Of a stretch of DNA of 64,000 bases, positions 7,457-16,761 are shown in pieces (the stretch's first letter is position 1; every line of letters begins with the position of its first letter). The DNA comes from Streptomyces sp. MBT65 (GTDB lineage: Bacteria > Actinomycetota > Actinomycetes > Streptomycetales > Streptomycetaceae), in NCBI RefSeq assembly GCF_016612545.1, contig NZ_JAENRY010000002.1, positions 62,001 to 126,000 of the forward strand, written 5' to 3'. Below the pieces are notes generated by a model. The model did no database searches, was not told the DNA's origin, and was given only the letters and a program-made list of their open reading frames with translations. The translations under genes were made by a program, and so were the position numbers.

Positions 7457-10093
7457 ATGGCCTCGAACAGCACACCGGACAAAGGCATTTCCCGTCGCAC
7501 AGCTCTGGCCGCCGCGAGCACCGTCGGACTCACCGCGATGTCCCTCTCCACCGCACTCCCCTCGGCGGCCGCGGTCCCCGCCGAGCAGGCCTCCGCCTCC
7601 CTTTCCGGCAGCCCGACCCGTCGTCCCGGCGGCTGGCACCGCTACGTCCAGGGCCCGTCCTCGCGTACGGTCCGCCCGGTGTGGATCACCTCGTCGAGCG
7701 GGGACGTGAAGAACCCCGACGCGCTGCTCAGGCCCGGCGGAACCAGATCCGTCCTGCGGCGCCCGCAGCCCGTGGCGGCACCGACCTGGCCCGCCGGCAC
7801 CACCGCCGAGGCCTCCTCGTCCCACGCGGGCAACAACGGCAACGACGGACAGCCGCGCACCTACGACGCCTCCAACGCGATCGACGGCGACCCGGACACC
7901 TTCTGGAACGACGACACGCTGGGCGTGTTCCCCGACGTCCTCACCGTCACGCTGCCGCAGGTCACGTCCTTGTCGGGCATCACCATGATCTCCAACAGCG
8001 ACGGCGTGCCGACCGACTACACCGTCGACGTGTGGCGCGACGGCGACTGGCACACCGCCGCCACGGTCGCGGGCAACAGCGCGGTGCAGAAGGCCGTTCC
8101 GTTCGCGGACAAGGCCGACACCGATCGCGTACGGATCACCGTGACGAACGCGCAGGACACCTCGCACGGGAACTTCACCCGGGTCAACGAGGTCTGGCCC
8201 GCGCCGGTCGAGCCGATCCCGGTACCGAGTGTCACCGTGGACTTCGGCAAGGTCGTGGTCGGATATCCGCAGATCCGGTTCACCTCCGCCTCCGCCAACT
8301 CCCCGGGCGTACGCGTCGCGTTCTCCGAGACCCGTCAATTCCTCACCGACCGCTCGGACTTCACCCGCGCCGACCAGGCGGGCGGCGCCGGAGGGGGCAC
8401 GGACCAGTTCGCCGTCCCCGCGAAGGGCGCCAACTGGACCGACCACAAAGGCTTCCAGGCCGGTGACAAGGTCTTCGCGGACGGCCTGCACGGATTCCGC
8501 TACCTCAAGATCAGCCTCGACGCGCTCGCCTCGGACAGCCCCGCCGCGCAGCCCTGGGGGACGGTGGAAATCGACTCCGTGGCGCTTCAGTTCACCGCGT
8601 ACGTGGGCACACCGAGCACCTACCGCGGCTGGTTCCTGTGCTCCGACGACGAGTTGAATCGTTACTGGTACGGCGCCGCGTACACCAACGAACTCGTCAC
8701 CGACACCTTCCGTCAGGACGACGTCGACCCCCGCAACGCGTGGAGCGCCACGCTGGAGGGGAAGTTTATCCTCCAGGACGGTGCCAAGCGCGACCGCGAC
8801 CCGTACGTCGGCGACCTCGCCGTCTCGGCGCGCACCCTCTACCTGACCCACGACGACGCCGCCGCGGCGGCCCGCAACGTCCTGGCCGACCTCGCCGACC
8901 ACCAGCGCGCCGACGGCTGGATACCGCCCGCCTCCATCGGCAACTACACCCTGCCTCTCTTCGACTATCCGCTGTACTGGGTCACTTGCAGCTGGGACTA
9001 CGTCCTCTACACCGGGGACCGCGCGTACGCGACGCGCTACTACCCCACCCTGCTGAAGGTCCTGGACACCTGGTACCCGAGCGTCACGGACGACGCGGGC
9101 CTGGTCAGCAAGGGCCTCAACGGCACCGGCGGATACGGCGACTACGCCTTCCTCGGCCGCACCGGACGCGTCACCTACTACAACGCGCTCTACGTCCAAG
9201 CCCTCCAGAACGCCGCCCAGTTGGCCCGCCTGCTGGGGCAGCAGGCCGACGCCACGCGGTGGAACACGCGCGCCGACACGGTCGCGCAGGCCGTCAACTC
9301 ACTTCTGTGGGACGCCGGTTCGGGCGCCTTCCTGGACTCCTCGACGGGCGCGGTACGGCACGCGCAGGACGGCAACGCGCTGGCCGTCGTCACCGGCATC
9401 GCCGACGCGGACCGCGCCGCATCGGCGCTCGCCCATCTCGACGCGACCACGAAACGGCCGTACGGGAACGCCTTCATGGACAACGACACCATCTTCGACC
9501 AGGCCTCCCAGCGGGTCTACGCCTTCACCTCCTACCCGGAGATCGAGGCCCGCTTCCTGGCCGGTCGGGCCGAGTCGGCTCTGGACCAGATCCGCCGTAC
9601 ATACGGCTGGATGGACCAGAACGACCCCGGCATCACCAACTGGGAAGGCATCGGCCCGGGCGGTTCTCTTTACGAGGGTGCCTACACCAGCATGGCCCAT
9701 GGCTGGTCCACCGGTGTCCTGCCGGCCCTCACCCATAACCTGCTGGGAGCCCGGCCGACTTCGCCCGGATACGCCACGTGGGAGGTGCGTCCGCAGCCCG
9801 CCGGTGTCGACTGGGCCACGGGCCAACTTCCCACCCCGCACGGCCCCTTGGGTGTCGAGTGGGAGAACGGCGACCGCGTCTTCCGCCTCACCGTCCATGT
9901 GCCCGGGCACACTCAAGGTTCGGTCGCCTTCCCCGGCGACGCGCGCGGGCAACGCGTGAGCGTCGGCAAGCGGACGCTCTGGGACGGGCGTCGCGCGGCG
10001 ACCCGGGACGTGAGTGTGGTCGACGGCACGGTCACCGTGTCGGGCCTCGGCCCGGGTGAGCACAGTTTCGTGAGCGAGCAGCGTGGCAACTGA
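7457..10093 (+). CDS. Secreted GH78 alpha-L-rhamnosidase with F5/8-type domain
   Basis: 878 residues from ATG 7457. A twin-arginine signal (ISRRTALAAAS) and Ala-rich cleavage region lead the protein. Residues about 105-215 look like a discoidin (F5/8 C) sugar-binding domain (DGDPDTFWNDD), then a beta domain. An (alpha/alpha)6 GH78 catalytic region spans about 400-740, with DGAKRDRDPYVGDL and the late NWEGIGPGGSLYEGAYTSMAHGW segment typical of bacterial rhamnosidases. It should release terminal L-rhamnose from plant or microbial glycans outside the cell. The longer frame from 7298 lacks a signal at its start and is rejected. Confidence 0.88.
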   Translation: MASNSTPDKGISRRTALAAASTVGLTAMSLSTALPSAAAVPAEQASASLSGSPTRRPGGWHRYVQGPSSRTVRPVWITSSSGDVKNPDALLRPGGTRSVLRRPQPVAAPTWPAGTTAEASSSHAGNNGNDGQPRTYDASNAIDGDPDTFWNDDTLGVFPDVLTVTLPQVTSLSGITMISNSDGVPTDYTVDVWRDGDWHTAATVAGNSAVQKAVPFADKADTDRVRITVTNAQDTSHGNFTRVNEVWPAPVEPIPVPSVTVDFGKVVVGYPQIRFTSASANSPGVRVAFSETRQFLTDRSDFTRADQAGGAGGGTDQFAVPAKGANWTDHKGFQAGDKVFADGLHGFRYLKISLDALASDSPAAQPWGTVEIDSVALQFTAYVGTPSTYRGWFLCSDDELNRYWYGAAYTNELVTDTFRQDDVDPRNAWSATLEGKFILQDGAKRDRDPYVGDLAVSARTLYLTHDDAAAAARNVLADLADHQRADGWIPPASIGNYTLPLFDYPLYWVTCSWDYVLYTGDRAYATRYYPTLLKVLDTWYPSVTDDAGLVSKGLNGTGGYGDYAFLGRTGRVTYYNALYVQALQNAAQLARLLGQQADATRWNTRADTVAQAVNSLLWDAGSGAFLDSSTGAVRHAQDGNALAVVTGIADADRAASALAHLDATTKRPYGNAFMDNDTIFDQASQRVYAFTSYPEIEARFLAGRAESALDQIRRTYGWMDQNDPGITNWEGIGPGGSLYEGAYTSMAHGWSTGVLPALTHNLLGARPTSPGYATWEVRPQPAGVDWATGQLPTPHGPLGVEWENGDRVFRLTVHVPGHTQGSVAFPGDARGQRVSVGKRTLWDGRRAATRDVSVVDGTVTVSGLGPGEHSFVSEQRGN

Positions 10094-10110
10094 CGCCTTA
10101 CGCAGGAATG

Positions 10111-10144
10111 TTGTCCGGTGTCGCGCGAGCGCGGCACCGGACAA
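10111..10144. terminator. Rho-independent-type hairpin between convergent genes
   Basis: TTGTCCGGTGTCGCGC (10111-10126) pairs with GCGCGGCACCGGACAA (10129-10144), one mismatch in 16. It lies 17 bases after the rhamnosidase stop and before the convergent acyltransferase end, so it can serve both. There is no U-tract, as is common in Streptomyces. Confidence 0.75.
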
Positions 10145-10185
10145 CGGGGCGAACATGGCGTGACCCGCGTCCCGTTGGGGATGGC

Positions 10186-11436
10186 TCAGAGAGCCCGTGC
10201 GCGTTCCGGCACGACGACCGGCTCCAGTCGGCGCACTCGGTGCCGGGCGCGGCGGGCCAGGGGCCGTTCGACGAGGGCGTACGAGGCGAGGGCCGCGGCG
10301 AGCGTGGCCGCGAGGCCGGCGGGGAGCAACAGGTCGCCCCGCACACCGAGATCGTGCAGCAGCCGGATGACCGGGTAGTGCCACAAGTACATGCCGTAGC
10401 TGAGGTTGCGTCCGATCCAGACCGGCGTGGACAGTGACAGCAGACGCGAGGGCCAGGACTCGGGGCACAGTTCGAGGGCGGCCACCACGCAGGCCGTCAG
10501 TACGGCGGCGATCAGGAATCCGACCGTGTACCAGACCGGGTTCCACCCGCTGACCTCGGTGATCGGGATCTGCCAGGCGATCAGCCCCAGCAGTGCGAGC
10601 GCGGGCGGGCAGAGTCGTCCGGCCCAGCGGCGCATTGACGCCAGCCGGGGGTCGTCGGCGCGCAGCCGGGCCAGGACGAGGGCCAGCAGCGCGCCGATGA
10701 GGAGCTGGTCGGCGCGGGTGTCGGGGCCGTTGTAGATGCGGTGCGCGGCCGAGGGATCCCAGAGCACCGTCCGCCAGATCACCGGCAGGACGCACAGCAC
10801 CGCGACACAGGCCAGCACCGCGCGCGTCCTCGCGTACCGCAGCAGGGCGAGCAGCAGGAGCGGCCAGGCGAGATAGAACTGCTCCTCCACCCCCAGGGAC
10901 CAGGTGTGGCTGAGCGGCGCGGTGAGATCCGAGTACGTGCCGGAGTCCCCGGCCCGGACGAGATTCACCACCGACCCCGCGGCCAGCGCCGCCGCCATCC
11001 ACGCCCCGCGGAACAGCGGCAGCGCGAACACCACGGACAGCAGGGCGGTGACCGCGCACATCACCAGCAGGGCCGGCATCAGCCGCAGCCACCGCCGCCG
11101 GTAGAACGACCACAGGCCGATGCCGCCGGTACGGGCGTACTCGCGCACCAGCAGCCGCGTGATGACGAAACCGCTGATCGTGAAGAACACGTCCACGCCC
11201 ACCGAGCCGCCGGGCACCAGGTCCGGCTCCACGTGGTAGACGATCACCAGCACCACCGCGATCGCCCGCAGGCCGTCCAGTCCCCCCACCCGGCCACCAC
11301 CGCGCAGGGCCGACGCGAAGCCCCGTCCGGCGCCTCTGCCCCGCCCCGCGGACAAGGGGACGTGCGGCGGCGCCGCATCAACTTCAGGGCGCTGCTCCGT
11401 GGCCTCTTCTGCCGTGCTCCGTTGGAGGGTGCTCAT
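10186..11436 (-). CDS. Acyltransferase-3 (OafA/YrhL-type) membrane protein
   Basis: 416 residues. A disordered Arg/Gly-rich N-terminal tail of about 50 residues precedes the acyltransferase-3 fold, which begins GLDGLRAIAVVLVIVYHV. That segment carries the family's RAIAV and the His in YHV. Next come FFTISGFVITRLL and about ten transmembrane helices, ending near LVERPLARR. These proteins O-acylate surface polysaccharides, peptidoglycan or lipids. It is transcribed away from the catabolic cluster, separated by about 145 bases. Confidence 0.9.
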   Translation of the reverse strand: MSTLQRSTAEEATEQRPEVDAAPPHVPLSAGRGRGAGRGFASALRGGGRVGGLDGLRAIAVVLVIVYHVEPDLVPGGSVGVDVFFTISGFVITRLLVREYARTGGIGLWSFYRRRWLRLMPALLVMCAVTALLSVVFALPLFRGAWMAAALAAGSVVNLVRAGDSGTYSDLTAPLSHTWSLGVEEQFYLAWPLLLLALLRYARTRAVLACVAVLCVLPVIWRTVLWDPSAAHRIYNGPDTRADQLLIGALLALVLARLRADDPRLASMRRWAGRLCPPALALLGLIAWQIPITEVSGWNPVWYTVGFLIAAVLTACVVAALELCPESWPSRLLSLSTPVWIGRNLSYGMYLWHYPVIRLLHDLGVRGDLLLPAGLAATLAAALASYALVERPLARRARHRVRRLEPVVVPERARAL

Positions 11437-11569
11437 AACCGCGTCGTCTGCCCGGACGAGCGGGGATCACACAAATTCTCATGTTCCCCTCAGGCGGGCG
11501 CCGCCTTCCGGGCCCCGAGGACCGGCCGTGGGGGCGTCAGCCGTATTCCAGCCGGGCCGCTCTATCCGC

Positions 11570-11603
11570 TAACATAGAATAATTAGCTAGATGAATAGCC
11601 TAG
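11570..11603. promoter_or_regulatory. AT-rich cluster operator/promoter, first copy
   Basis: An abrupt AT-rich island in very GC-rich DNA. The core TTAGCTA is at 11583-11589. An overlapping TAGATGAATAGCCTAG (11588-11603) matches 13 of 16 bases of the palindrome at 58186. It ends about 20 bases before the dehydrogenase start and marks the left border of the cluster. Confidence 0.6.
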
Positions 11604-11621
11604 TGCTGTCGAGGAGTGGCC

Positions 11622-12773
11622 GTGGACTTCGGGCTGACCGACGAGCAGGACCTGTTGCGCGCGACGGCACGGCAGTTCGTCGCCGACGTGTGTCCGGCCG
11701 AGAAGGCCAAGTGGTGGGACGAGGAGGGCGTCGTACCGCCCGAACTGTTCCGTGGCATGGCCGATCTGGGGTGGTTCTCCCTCCCGTTCAGTGAGGAGGA
11801 GGGCGGTGACGGCGGCAGTCCGCTCGAACTCATCCTGATCGCCGAGGAGTTGGGGCGGTCCAGTTTCGACGTCGCCATGTGCTACATCGGGGTGCTCATC
11901 CCGGGGATCACCGTCTTCCGGTGGGGCGACGAGGCACAGCGCGACTTCATCCGCGAGCAGGTGATGACCGGGCGCCACCGGCTCGCCGTCGGCCTCAGCG
12001 AGCCGGACAGCGGATCCGACGCCGCCGCCCTGCGCACCACCGCCGAGGAGCATGGGGACCAGTTCCTCGTCCGGGGCCAGAAGGCGTGGTGCACCGGCGG
12101 CGGACTGCCCGACACGACCATCGCGACCTACGTGCGTACCGGCCCTCGCGAGCCCAAGCACGGCGGCATCAGCCTGTTGCTCGTCGATCCCGCCACGGAG
12201 GGCGTCGAGGTGCGCCGGACGCCGACGCTGGCCCGGCACATCCTCGGCACCAACGAGGTCTTCTTCAACGACGCCCTGATCCCGAAGGAGAACCTCGTCG
12301 GCCCGCGCGACGAGGGCTGGAAGGTCATGCTCTCCAACATCGAACTGGAGAAGGTGATCATCACCGGGGGATATCTGGGCGCCGCGCAGGCCACCCTGGA
12401 CGAGATGCTGGAGTACTCCCGCACCCGGCACGCCTTCGGCCGTCCGATCGGCAACTTCCAGGCCCTCGCCCACGCCATGGCCGACCTGCAGACCGAGATC
12501 GACTCCGCCCGACTGCTCGCGTACCGCGCGGCCTGGCTGCTCGCGCAGGGCAGACCGTGCACACGGGAGGGCTCGATGGCCAAGCTCAAGGGGTCCGAGA
12601 CATATGTGGCGGCCGCCCGGCTCGGGATGCAGGTCTGCGCCGGGCACGGCTTCTCGACCGAGAGCGTGATGAGCTTCCGCTACCGGGAGTCGATCGTGGC
12701 CACGATCTCCGGCGGAACCAGCCAGATCCAGCGCAACGGGATCGCGCGGAGCATGGGGCTGCGGTCCTACTGA
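11622..12773 (+). CDS. Acyl-CoA dehydrogenase
   Basis: 383 residues from GTG 11622 (GAGGAG ends at 11616, a 5-base spacer); GTG 11616 would overlap that site. Full ACAD fold: N-terminal helical part (DFGLTDEQDLLRATARQF), FAD/substrate segment GLSEPDSGSDAAALRTTA, and C-terminal TRHAFGRPIGNFQ with SGGTSQIQRNGIARSMGL. It introduces the 2,3 double bond in an acyl-CoA using FAD and passes electrons to ETF. It is the only rightward gene before a convergent six-gene unit, whose last gene it overlaps by 7 bases. Confidence 0.93.
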   Translation: MDFGLTDEQDLLRATARQFVADVCPAEKAKWWDEEGVVPPELFRGMADLGWFSLPFSEEEGGDGGSPLELILIAEELGRSSFDVAMCYIGVLIPGITVFRWGDEAQRDFIREQVMTGRHRLAVGLSEPDSGSDAAALRTTAEEHGDQFLVRGQKAWCTGGGLPDTTIATYVRTGPREPKHGGISLLLVDPATEGVEVRRTPTLARHILGTNEVFFNDALIPKENLVGPRDEGWKVMLSNIELEKVIITGGYLGAAQATLDEMLEYSRTRHAFGRPIGNFQALAHAMADLQTEIDSARLLAYRAAWLLAQGRPCTREGSMAKLKGSETYVAAARLGMQVCAGHGFSTESVMSFRYRESIVATISGGTSQIQRNGIARSMGLRSY

Positions 12774-13303
12774 CCCCCACCCGGAGTCTCTTGCTCCGCC
12801 AGCCACGCCTCGTGCCGCGCGAAGTGGCCCTGGTCGCGGGTCACCCAGATCCCGGAGACCCGGGCCAGCACGGCCCGGGTCGGCAGCAGCACCATCTCGC
12901 CGGCGATGTACCAACGCCGGCCCTCCCGCCGCTCGACCCACGCCCGGACCTCCAGCGGCCGTTGCACCGGTACGGGCTTGACGAAGCTCACGCTCAGTTC
13001 CGCCGTGACGCTCAACACCCGGTGCAGCAGCGGGAGATGACCCAGGCAGTCGTCCAGTACGGCCGCCGTCCAACCGCCGTGCGCCACATTCGGGCCACCC
13101 TCCTGGTCGCGGGGGCAGGCGAGTTCGAACACCGCCACGCCGTCGGCGTCGAGTCGTTCGCCCTCGACACCCAGTCGGCAGGAACCCGCGACGCGGCACG
13201 CACCGCACAGCGCCACACCGCCCGGGGTGCGGGGCGGCTCCTGGAAGTCCGCACCCGCCCAGGGCCCCGTCGGCGTCCTCGCCCCACCAGTCGTACTCGT
13301 CAC
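12767..13303 (-). CDS. PaaI-type hotdog thioesterase
   Basis: 178 residues from GTG 13303, which has GAGGAG seven bases upstream; the longer frame to 13342 adds only an unsupported tail. A single hotdog domain carries NVAHGGWTAAVLDDCLGH, the PaaI/4HBT motif whose Asp activates water. The N-terminal third has a CxxC (LCGACRVAG) that could bind metal. Likely hydrolyses dead-end or product acyl-CoAs to free CoA. Last gene of the etfB-led operon, 55 bases after the LLM gene. Confidence 0.85.
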   Translation of the reverse strand: MTSTTGGARTPTGPWAGADFQEPPRTPGGVALCGACRVAGSCRLGVEGERLDADGVAVFELACPRDQEGGPNVAHGGWTAAVLDDCLGHLPLLHRVLSVTAELSVSFVKPVPVQRPLEVRAWVERREGRRWYIAGEMVLLPTRAVLARVSGIWVTRDQGHFARHEAWLAEQETPGGGQ

Positions 13304-13358
13304 GCTGCTTCTCCTCGGATCAGACGCATGGATCAGACGCATGCATCAGGCATGCGGG

Positions 13359-14333
13359 TCAGACATCGGCGAGCAGCGGGCGCAACTTTCCGGCGATCAG
13401 CTGGACTTGGCGTGCCACCATCTCCTCGGGCATCCCGGCCAGCGAGGCCCACAGGAACACCCCTTCCACCGGCAACCCCGCCACGTACGCCCTGATGGCC
13501 TCGGCGATGTCCTGCGGGGTGCCGTACAGGAACTGACCGACACCGGTCGCCCGCAGTCCCGTCTCCCGCCACTTCTCGGGGTCGATGGGGCGGGGGGCCG
13601 GCTGGTCGGTCCCCTCGACCATGTACCGGCGATAGCTGTCCCACTGGTAGCTCAGGTGCTTGCGGACCACCGGCCAGTCGCCGTCGGGGTCCTCGGTGAC
13701 GAACGTGGTGAACGAGCCCTGCATCCGCGCCGCCGACACGTCGTAGCCGCTCTCGGCGAGCCCGTCCCGGTACGGCGCCAGCAGCGCGGGGTTGAGGGAC
13801 AGCAGTCCCGTGCCCAGCCGTCCGGCCCGGCGCGCTCCCTGCGGGCCCTGGTAGCCGAGCCAGATCGGCAACGGGTCCTGGACCGGGCCGGGGGTGACCA
13901 GGGACTCGGACCACAGGCCCCGGATCTCCCGCACCCGCTGGTCCGTCGTGGAGTACCGCTTGGCCAGGTCGCCGCCGTAGAGGCGGTATTCGGGTACGCG
14001 GTAGCCGGTGCCGAGCCCGAGGTCCAGGCGGCCGTCGCTGATGATGTCGACGATCGCGGCCTGTTCGGCGATCTCGGGGGCCGCGTGCAGGGGCGCGGGG
14101 ATGACCGCGGTGCCCAGCCGGATCCGGCGGGTGCGGGCCGCGACGGCGGCGGCCATGGTGAGCGGCTGCGGGAGGTATCCGTCCTCGAAGCCGTGGTGTT
14201 CGGAGAACCAGACCGAGTCGATGCCGAGCCGGTCCGCCTCCTCGCACATCTCCAGGGTGAAACCGTAGACGCGGGCCCAACTCTGTTGCCAGGGCGGGGG
14301 GTTGCGCATGTCGAAATAGATGCCGACCTTCAT
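13359..14333 (-). CDS. LLM-class flavin/F420-dependent oxidoreductase
   Basis: 324 residues from ATG 14333. The luciferase-like TIM barrel is clear from VWFSEHHGFEDGYLPQP (about 43-59), RIRLGTAVIPAPLH, and DIISDGRLDLGLGTGYR. In actinomycetes such enzymes use F420H2 or FMN and act as reductases or monooxygenases on cyclic and terpenoid substrates. Its start overlaps the stop of the GNAT-CoA ligase gene by 4 bases, so it is coupled to acid activation. It could supply the only oxygen insertion or enone reduction in the cluster. Confidence 0.85.
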   Translation of the reverse strand: MKVGIYFDMRNPPPWQQSWARVYGFTLEMCEEADRLGIDSVWFSEHHGFEDGYLPQPLTMAAAVAARTRRIRLGTAVIPAPLHAAPEIAEQAAIVDIISDGRLDLGLGTGYRVPEYRLYGGDLAKRYSTTDQRVREIRGLWSESLVTPGPVQDPLPIWLGYQGPQGARRAGRLGTGLLSLNPALLAPYRDGLAESGYDVSAARMQGSFTTFVTEDPDGDWPVVRKHLSYQWDSYRRYMVEGTDQPAPRPIDPEKWRETGLRATGVGQFLYGTPQDIAEAIRAYVAGLPVEGVFLWASLAGMPEEMVARQVQLIAGKLRPLLADV

Positions 14334-16747
14334 GAGGGGCCACCTCTCCTTGTGTCGTCGGCGAGTCGGATCGTCGCGCGGGCGACGGCGACGCCGTCCC
14401 CGGGCGGCAGCAGCCGTACCGGACGCAGATCCATCGACTCGATCTCGGGCAGGTCCTCGACCATCGCGGAGATCCGCAGCACGGTGTCTTCGAGGGCTCT
14501 CAGGTCCACCCCGGGGCCGCCCACCCGGCCGTCGAGGAGCGGAGCGGCCCGCAGCGAGCGGACCATCTCCCGGGCGTCGCGGTCGCTGAGCGGGGTGACG
14601 CGGTGGGCGACGTCCGCCATCAGGTCGGCGTAGTCGCCCGTGAGACCGAACGCGATCACCGGGCCGAACACCGGGTCCGCGCCCACGGAGAGGAACGCGT
14701 CCGGGCCCCGGGAGTCCGCGTCCTGCACGGAGATGCCGTACGCGTCCAGCAACTCGGCGGCGATCCGGGCCGGCACGGGTCCGGGAGCGCGGTCGGCGAC
14801 CAGTGCGCGGGCCCGTTCGGTGTCGACGCCCGCGAGGTCCGGTATGACGCCCGCCGGGGTGCCGCGCCAGGTCTGGTAGGCGGCGGCGTGACCGAGCGAG
14901 GTGGCCGCGGACTCGGGGAACGCGTAGGTCGGTACGACGAGTTGGCCCCGGTGCAGGAGATCGGCGACGCCCGCGCCGCCCAGGAAACTCGCGACCACCG
15001 TCTTCGAGGGTGCGGCCTCGGCCGCGTCGAGGATCGCCGCGGCCACCTCGTCGGGCTTGTCGGCGAGCGGGGGCATGAAGAGGACCACGGCCGCGTCGAT
15101 GTCGTCGTCGGCCAGTACGGCGTCCAGCGCCTGCCGGTAGTGCGCGGCGGTGGCCATGGGGGTGAGGTCCACCGGGTTGGTGACGTCCGCACGGGGCGAG
15201 AGGGCCGTACGGAGTGACTCCCTTGTGTGCGGGGCGAGTTGGGGCACCCGCAGTCCGCTCGCGTCGCACGCGCCGACGGTCAGGGCGGCGGGACCGCCCG
15301 CGTTGGTGATCACGGCGACGCGGTTGCCCGGCGGGGGTGGCTGATGCGCGAGCAGGAGCGCGACGTCGAAGAGTTCCTGGAGGCTGCGGGTACGGATGAC
15401 GCCGGACTGGGCGAAGAGCGAACCGACGGCCGCGTCCGCGTGGCCCGGGTGCACCGCGACGATCGGCTTGCGCGGGGCGACCCGGCGGGCGACGCGGGCG
15501 AACCGGCGCGGGTTGCCGAAGGTCTCGACGTGCAGCAGGATCACCGAGGTCTCGGGATCCTCCTCCCACCACTGGAGCAGGTCGTTGGTCGAGACGTCCA
15601 CGGCGTGGCCCACCGACACGAACCCGGAGAAGCCCAGCCGCAGTCTCCGGGCGAAGTCGAGCACCGCGAGTCCGAGCGGTCCGGACTGGCTGGACATCGC
15701 GACCCGGCCCGGCGTCGGCAGTGCGGGGGAGAAGGTCGCGGCCAGCCGGGCCGCGGGCGTCGTGTTGACCACGCCCATGCAGTTCGGGCCCACCAGCCGC
15801 ATCCCGGAGGCGCGGGCGAAGCGGGCCAGCTCCAGCTCGGTCGCCCGGCCTTCGACTCCCGTCTCCCCGAAGCCGGTTGAGACCACGACCACGGCCTTGA
15901 CGCCGGCCGTCGCACACTCCCGTACGACATCGGGGACCGCCTCGGCCCGTACGGCGACCAGCGCCAGGTCCGGTACCTCGGGCAGCTCGCGGACGCTCGG
16001 GTACGCGCGGACCCCGGCGACCTGGTCCGCTCGCGGATTGACGGGGAACACCGTGCCGCGGAAACCGCCCCGCAGCAGGTTGGCCACGATCTCGTGGCCG
16101 ATCGTCAGGGGGCTGCGATTGGCGCCGACCACCGCGACCGAGCCGGGTTCGAGGAGCGGTCGCAGGGAGCGCCGTACGGCCGTGTGCTCGCGACGTTCGG
16201 CGCGGGCGACGGCCTGGGCCTGCGGGTCGACGGCGATCTCGAAGTGGACGATCTGGCCCGGCGGCCCGGACTCGACGCGGTAGCCGGAGCCGAGGAACAC
16301 GTTGATCATGCGGGTGTTGTCGGCGAGGACGTCGGCCTCCAGGACCCGGATGCCCCGGGCCCGGGCGGCAGCGGCGATGTGCTCCAGGAGCAGCCTGCCG
16401 AATCCCTCGCTCTGGTGGTCGTCGCGGATGGTGAAGGTGACCTCCGCGTGTTCCGGCTCCTCGGGATCGCGGACATAGCGCACCAGACCGGCGATCTCGT
16501 CACCGGCCAGCGCGACCAGCGCCAGTTCGTTGAGGTAGTCCACGTGCGCGCCGCGCCGGATCACGTCGTCGCGGGCGCGGACCACCGGACCGAGCGAGCG
16601 ATAGGCCAGGGTCGCCCGGGACAGGCCGCCGACGAACGCGACCAGGCGGTCGGCGTCCTCCGGCCGCACGGGCCGGACGAAGGTCGACCGGCCGGTGCGC
16701 ACGAGGCCCGGTCGTTCCAGATCCTCGGGATACGGCGGACTGCTCAT
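14330..16747 (-). CDS. GNAT domain fused to NDP-forming acyl-CoA ligase
   Basis: 805 residues from ATG 16747. Residues about 15-175 are a GNAT acetyltransferase (RDDHQSEGFGRLLLEHI is the acetyl-CoA loop). Residues about 210-650 are the CoA-binding and ligase modules of the NDP-forming acetate-CoA ligase family (EPGSVAVVGAN; LVGPNCMGVVNT; SQSGPLGLAVLDFA; AVITNAGGPAAL). The rest is an ATP-grasp-like tail of reduced size. This layout is that of Pat-type protein lysine acetyltransferases and ACD-like ligases. It may activate an acid, or acetylate a ligase of the cluster. The open frame continues upstream to 17368 but overlaps the amidohydrolase. Confidence 0.85.
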   Translation of the reverse strand: MSSPPYPEDLERPGLVRTGRSTFVRPVRPEDADRLVAFVGGLSRATLAYRSLGPVVRARDDVIRRGAHVDYLNELALVALAGDEIAGLVRYVRDPEEPEHAEVTFTIRDDHQSEGFGRLLLEHIAAAARARGIRVLEADVLADNTRMINVFLGSGYRVESGPPGQIVHFEIAVDPQAQAVARAERREHTAVRRSLRPLLEPGSVAVVGANRSPLTIGHEIVANLLRGGFRGTVFPVNPRADQVAGVRAYPSVRELPEVPDLALVAVRAEAVPDVVRECATAGVKAVVVVSTGFGETGVEGRATELELARFARASGMRLVGPNCMGVVNTTPAARLAATFSPALPTPGRVAMSSQSGPLGLAVLDFARRLRLGFSGFVSVGHAVDVSTNDLLQWWEEDPETSVILLHVETFGNPRRFARVARRVAPRKPIVAVHPGHADAAVGSLFAQSGVIRTRSLQELFDVALLLAHQPPPPGNRVAVITNAGGPAALTVGACDASGLRVPQLAPHTRESLRTALSPRADVTNPVDLTPMATAAHYRQALDAVLADDDIDAAVVLFMPPLADKPDEVAAAILDAAEAAPSKTVVASFLGGAGVADLLHRGQLVVPTYAFPESAATSLGHAAAYQTWRGTPAGVIPDLAGVDTERARALVADRAPGPVPARIAAELLDAYGISVQDADSRGPDAFLSVGADPVFGPVIAFGLTGDYADLMADVAHRVTPLSDRDAREMVRSLRAAPLLDGRVGGPGVDLRALEDTVLRISAMVEDLPEIESMDLRPVRLLPPGDGVAVARATIRLADDTRRGGPS

Positions 16748-16761
16748 CGGGGTGTCGCCGC

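Noticed and set aside
7301..9199. 632-codon open frame on the minus strand
   Set aside because: Antisense shadow of the GH78 rhamnosidase.
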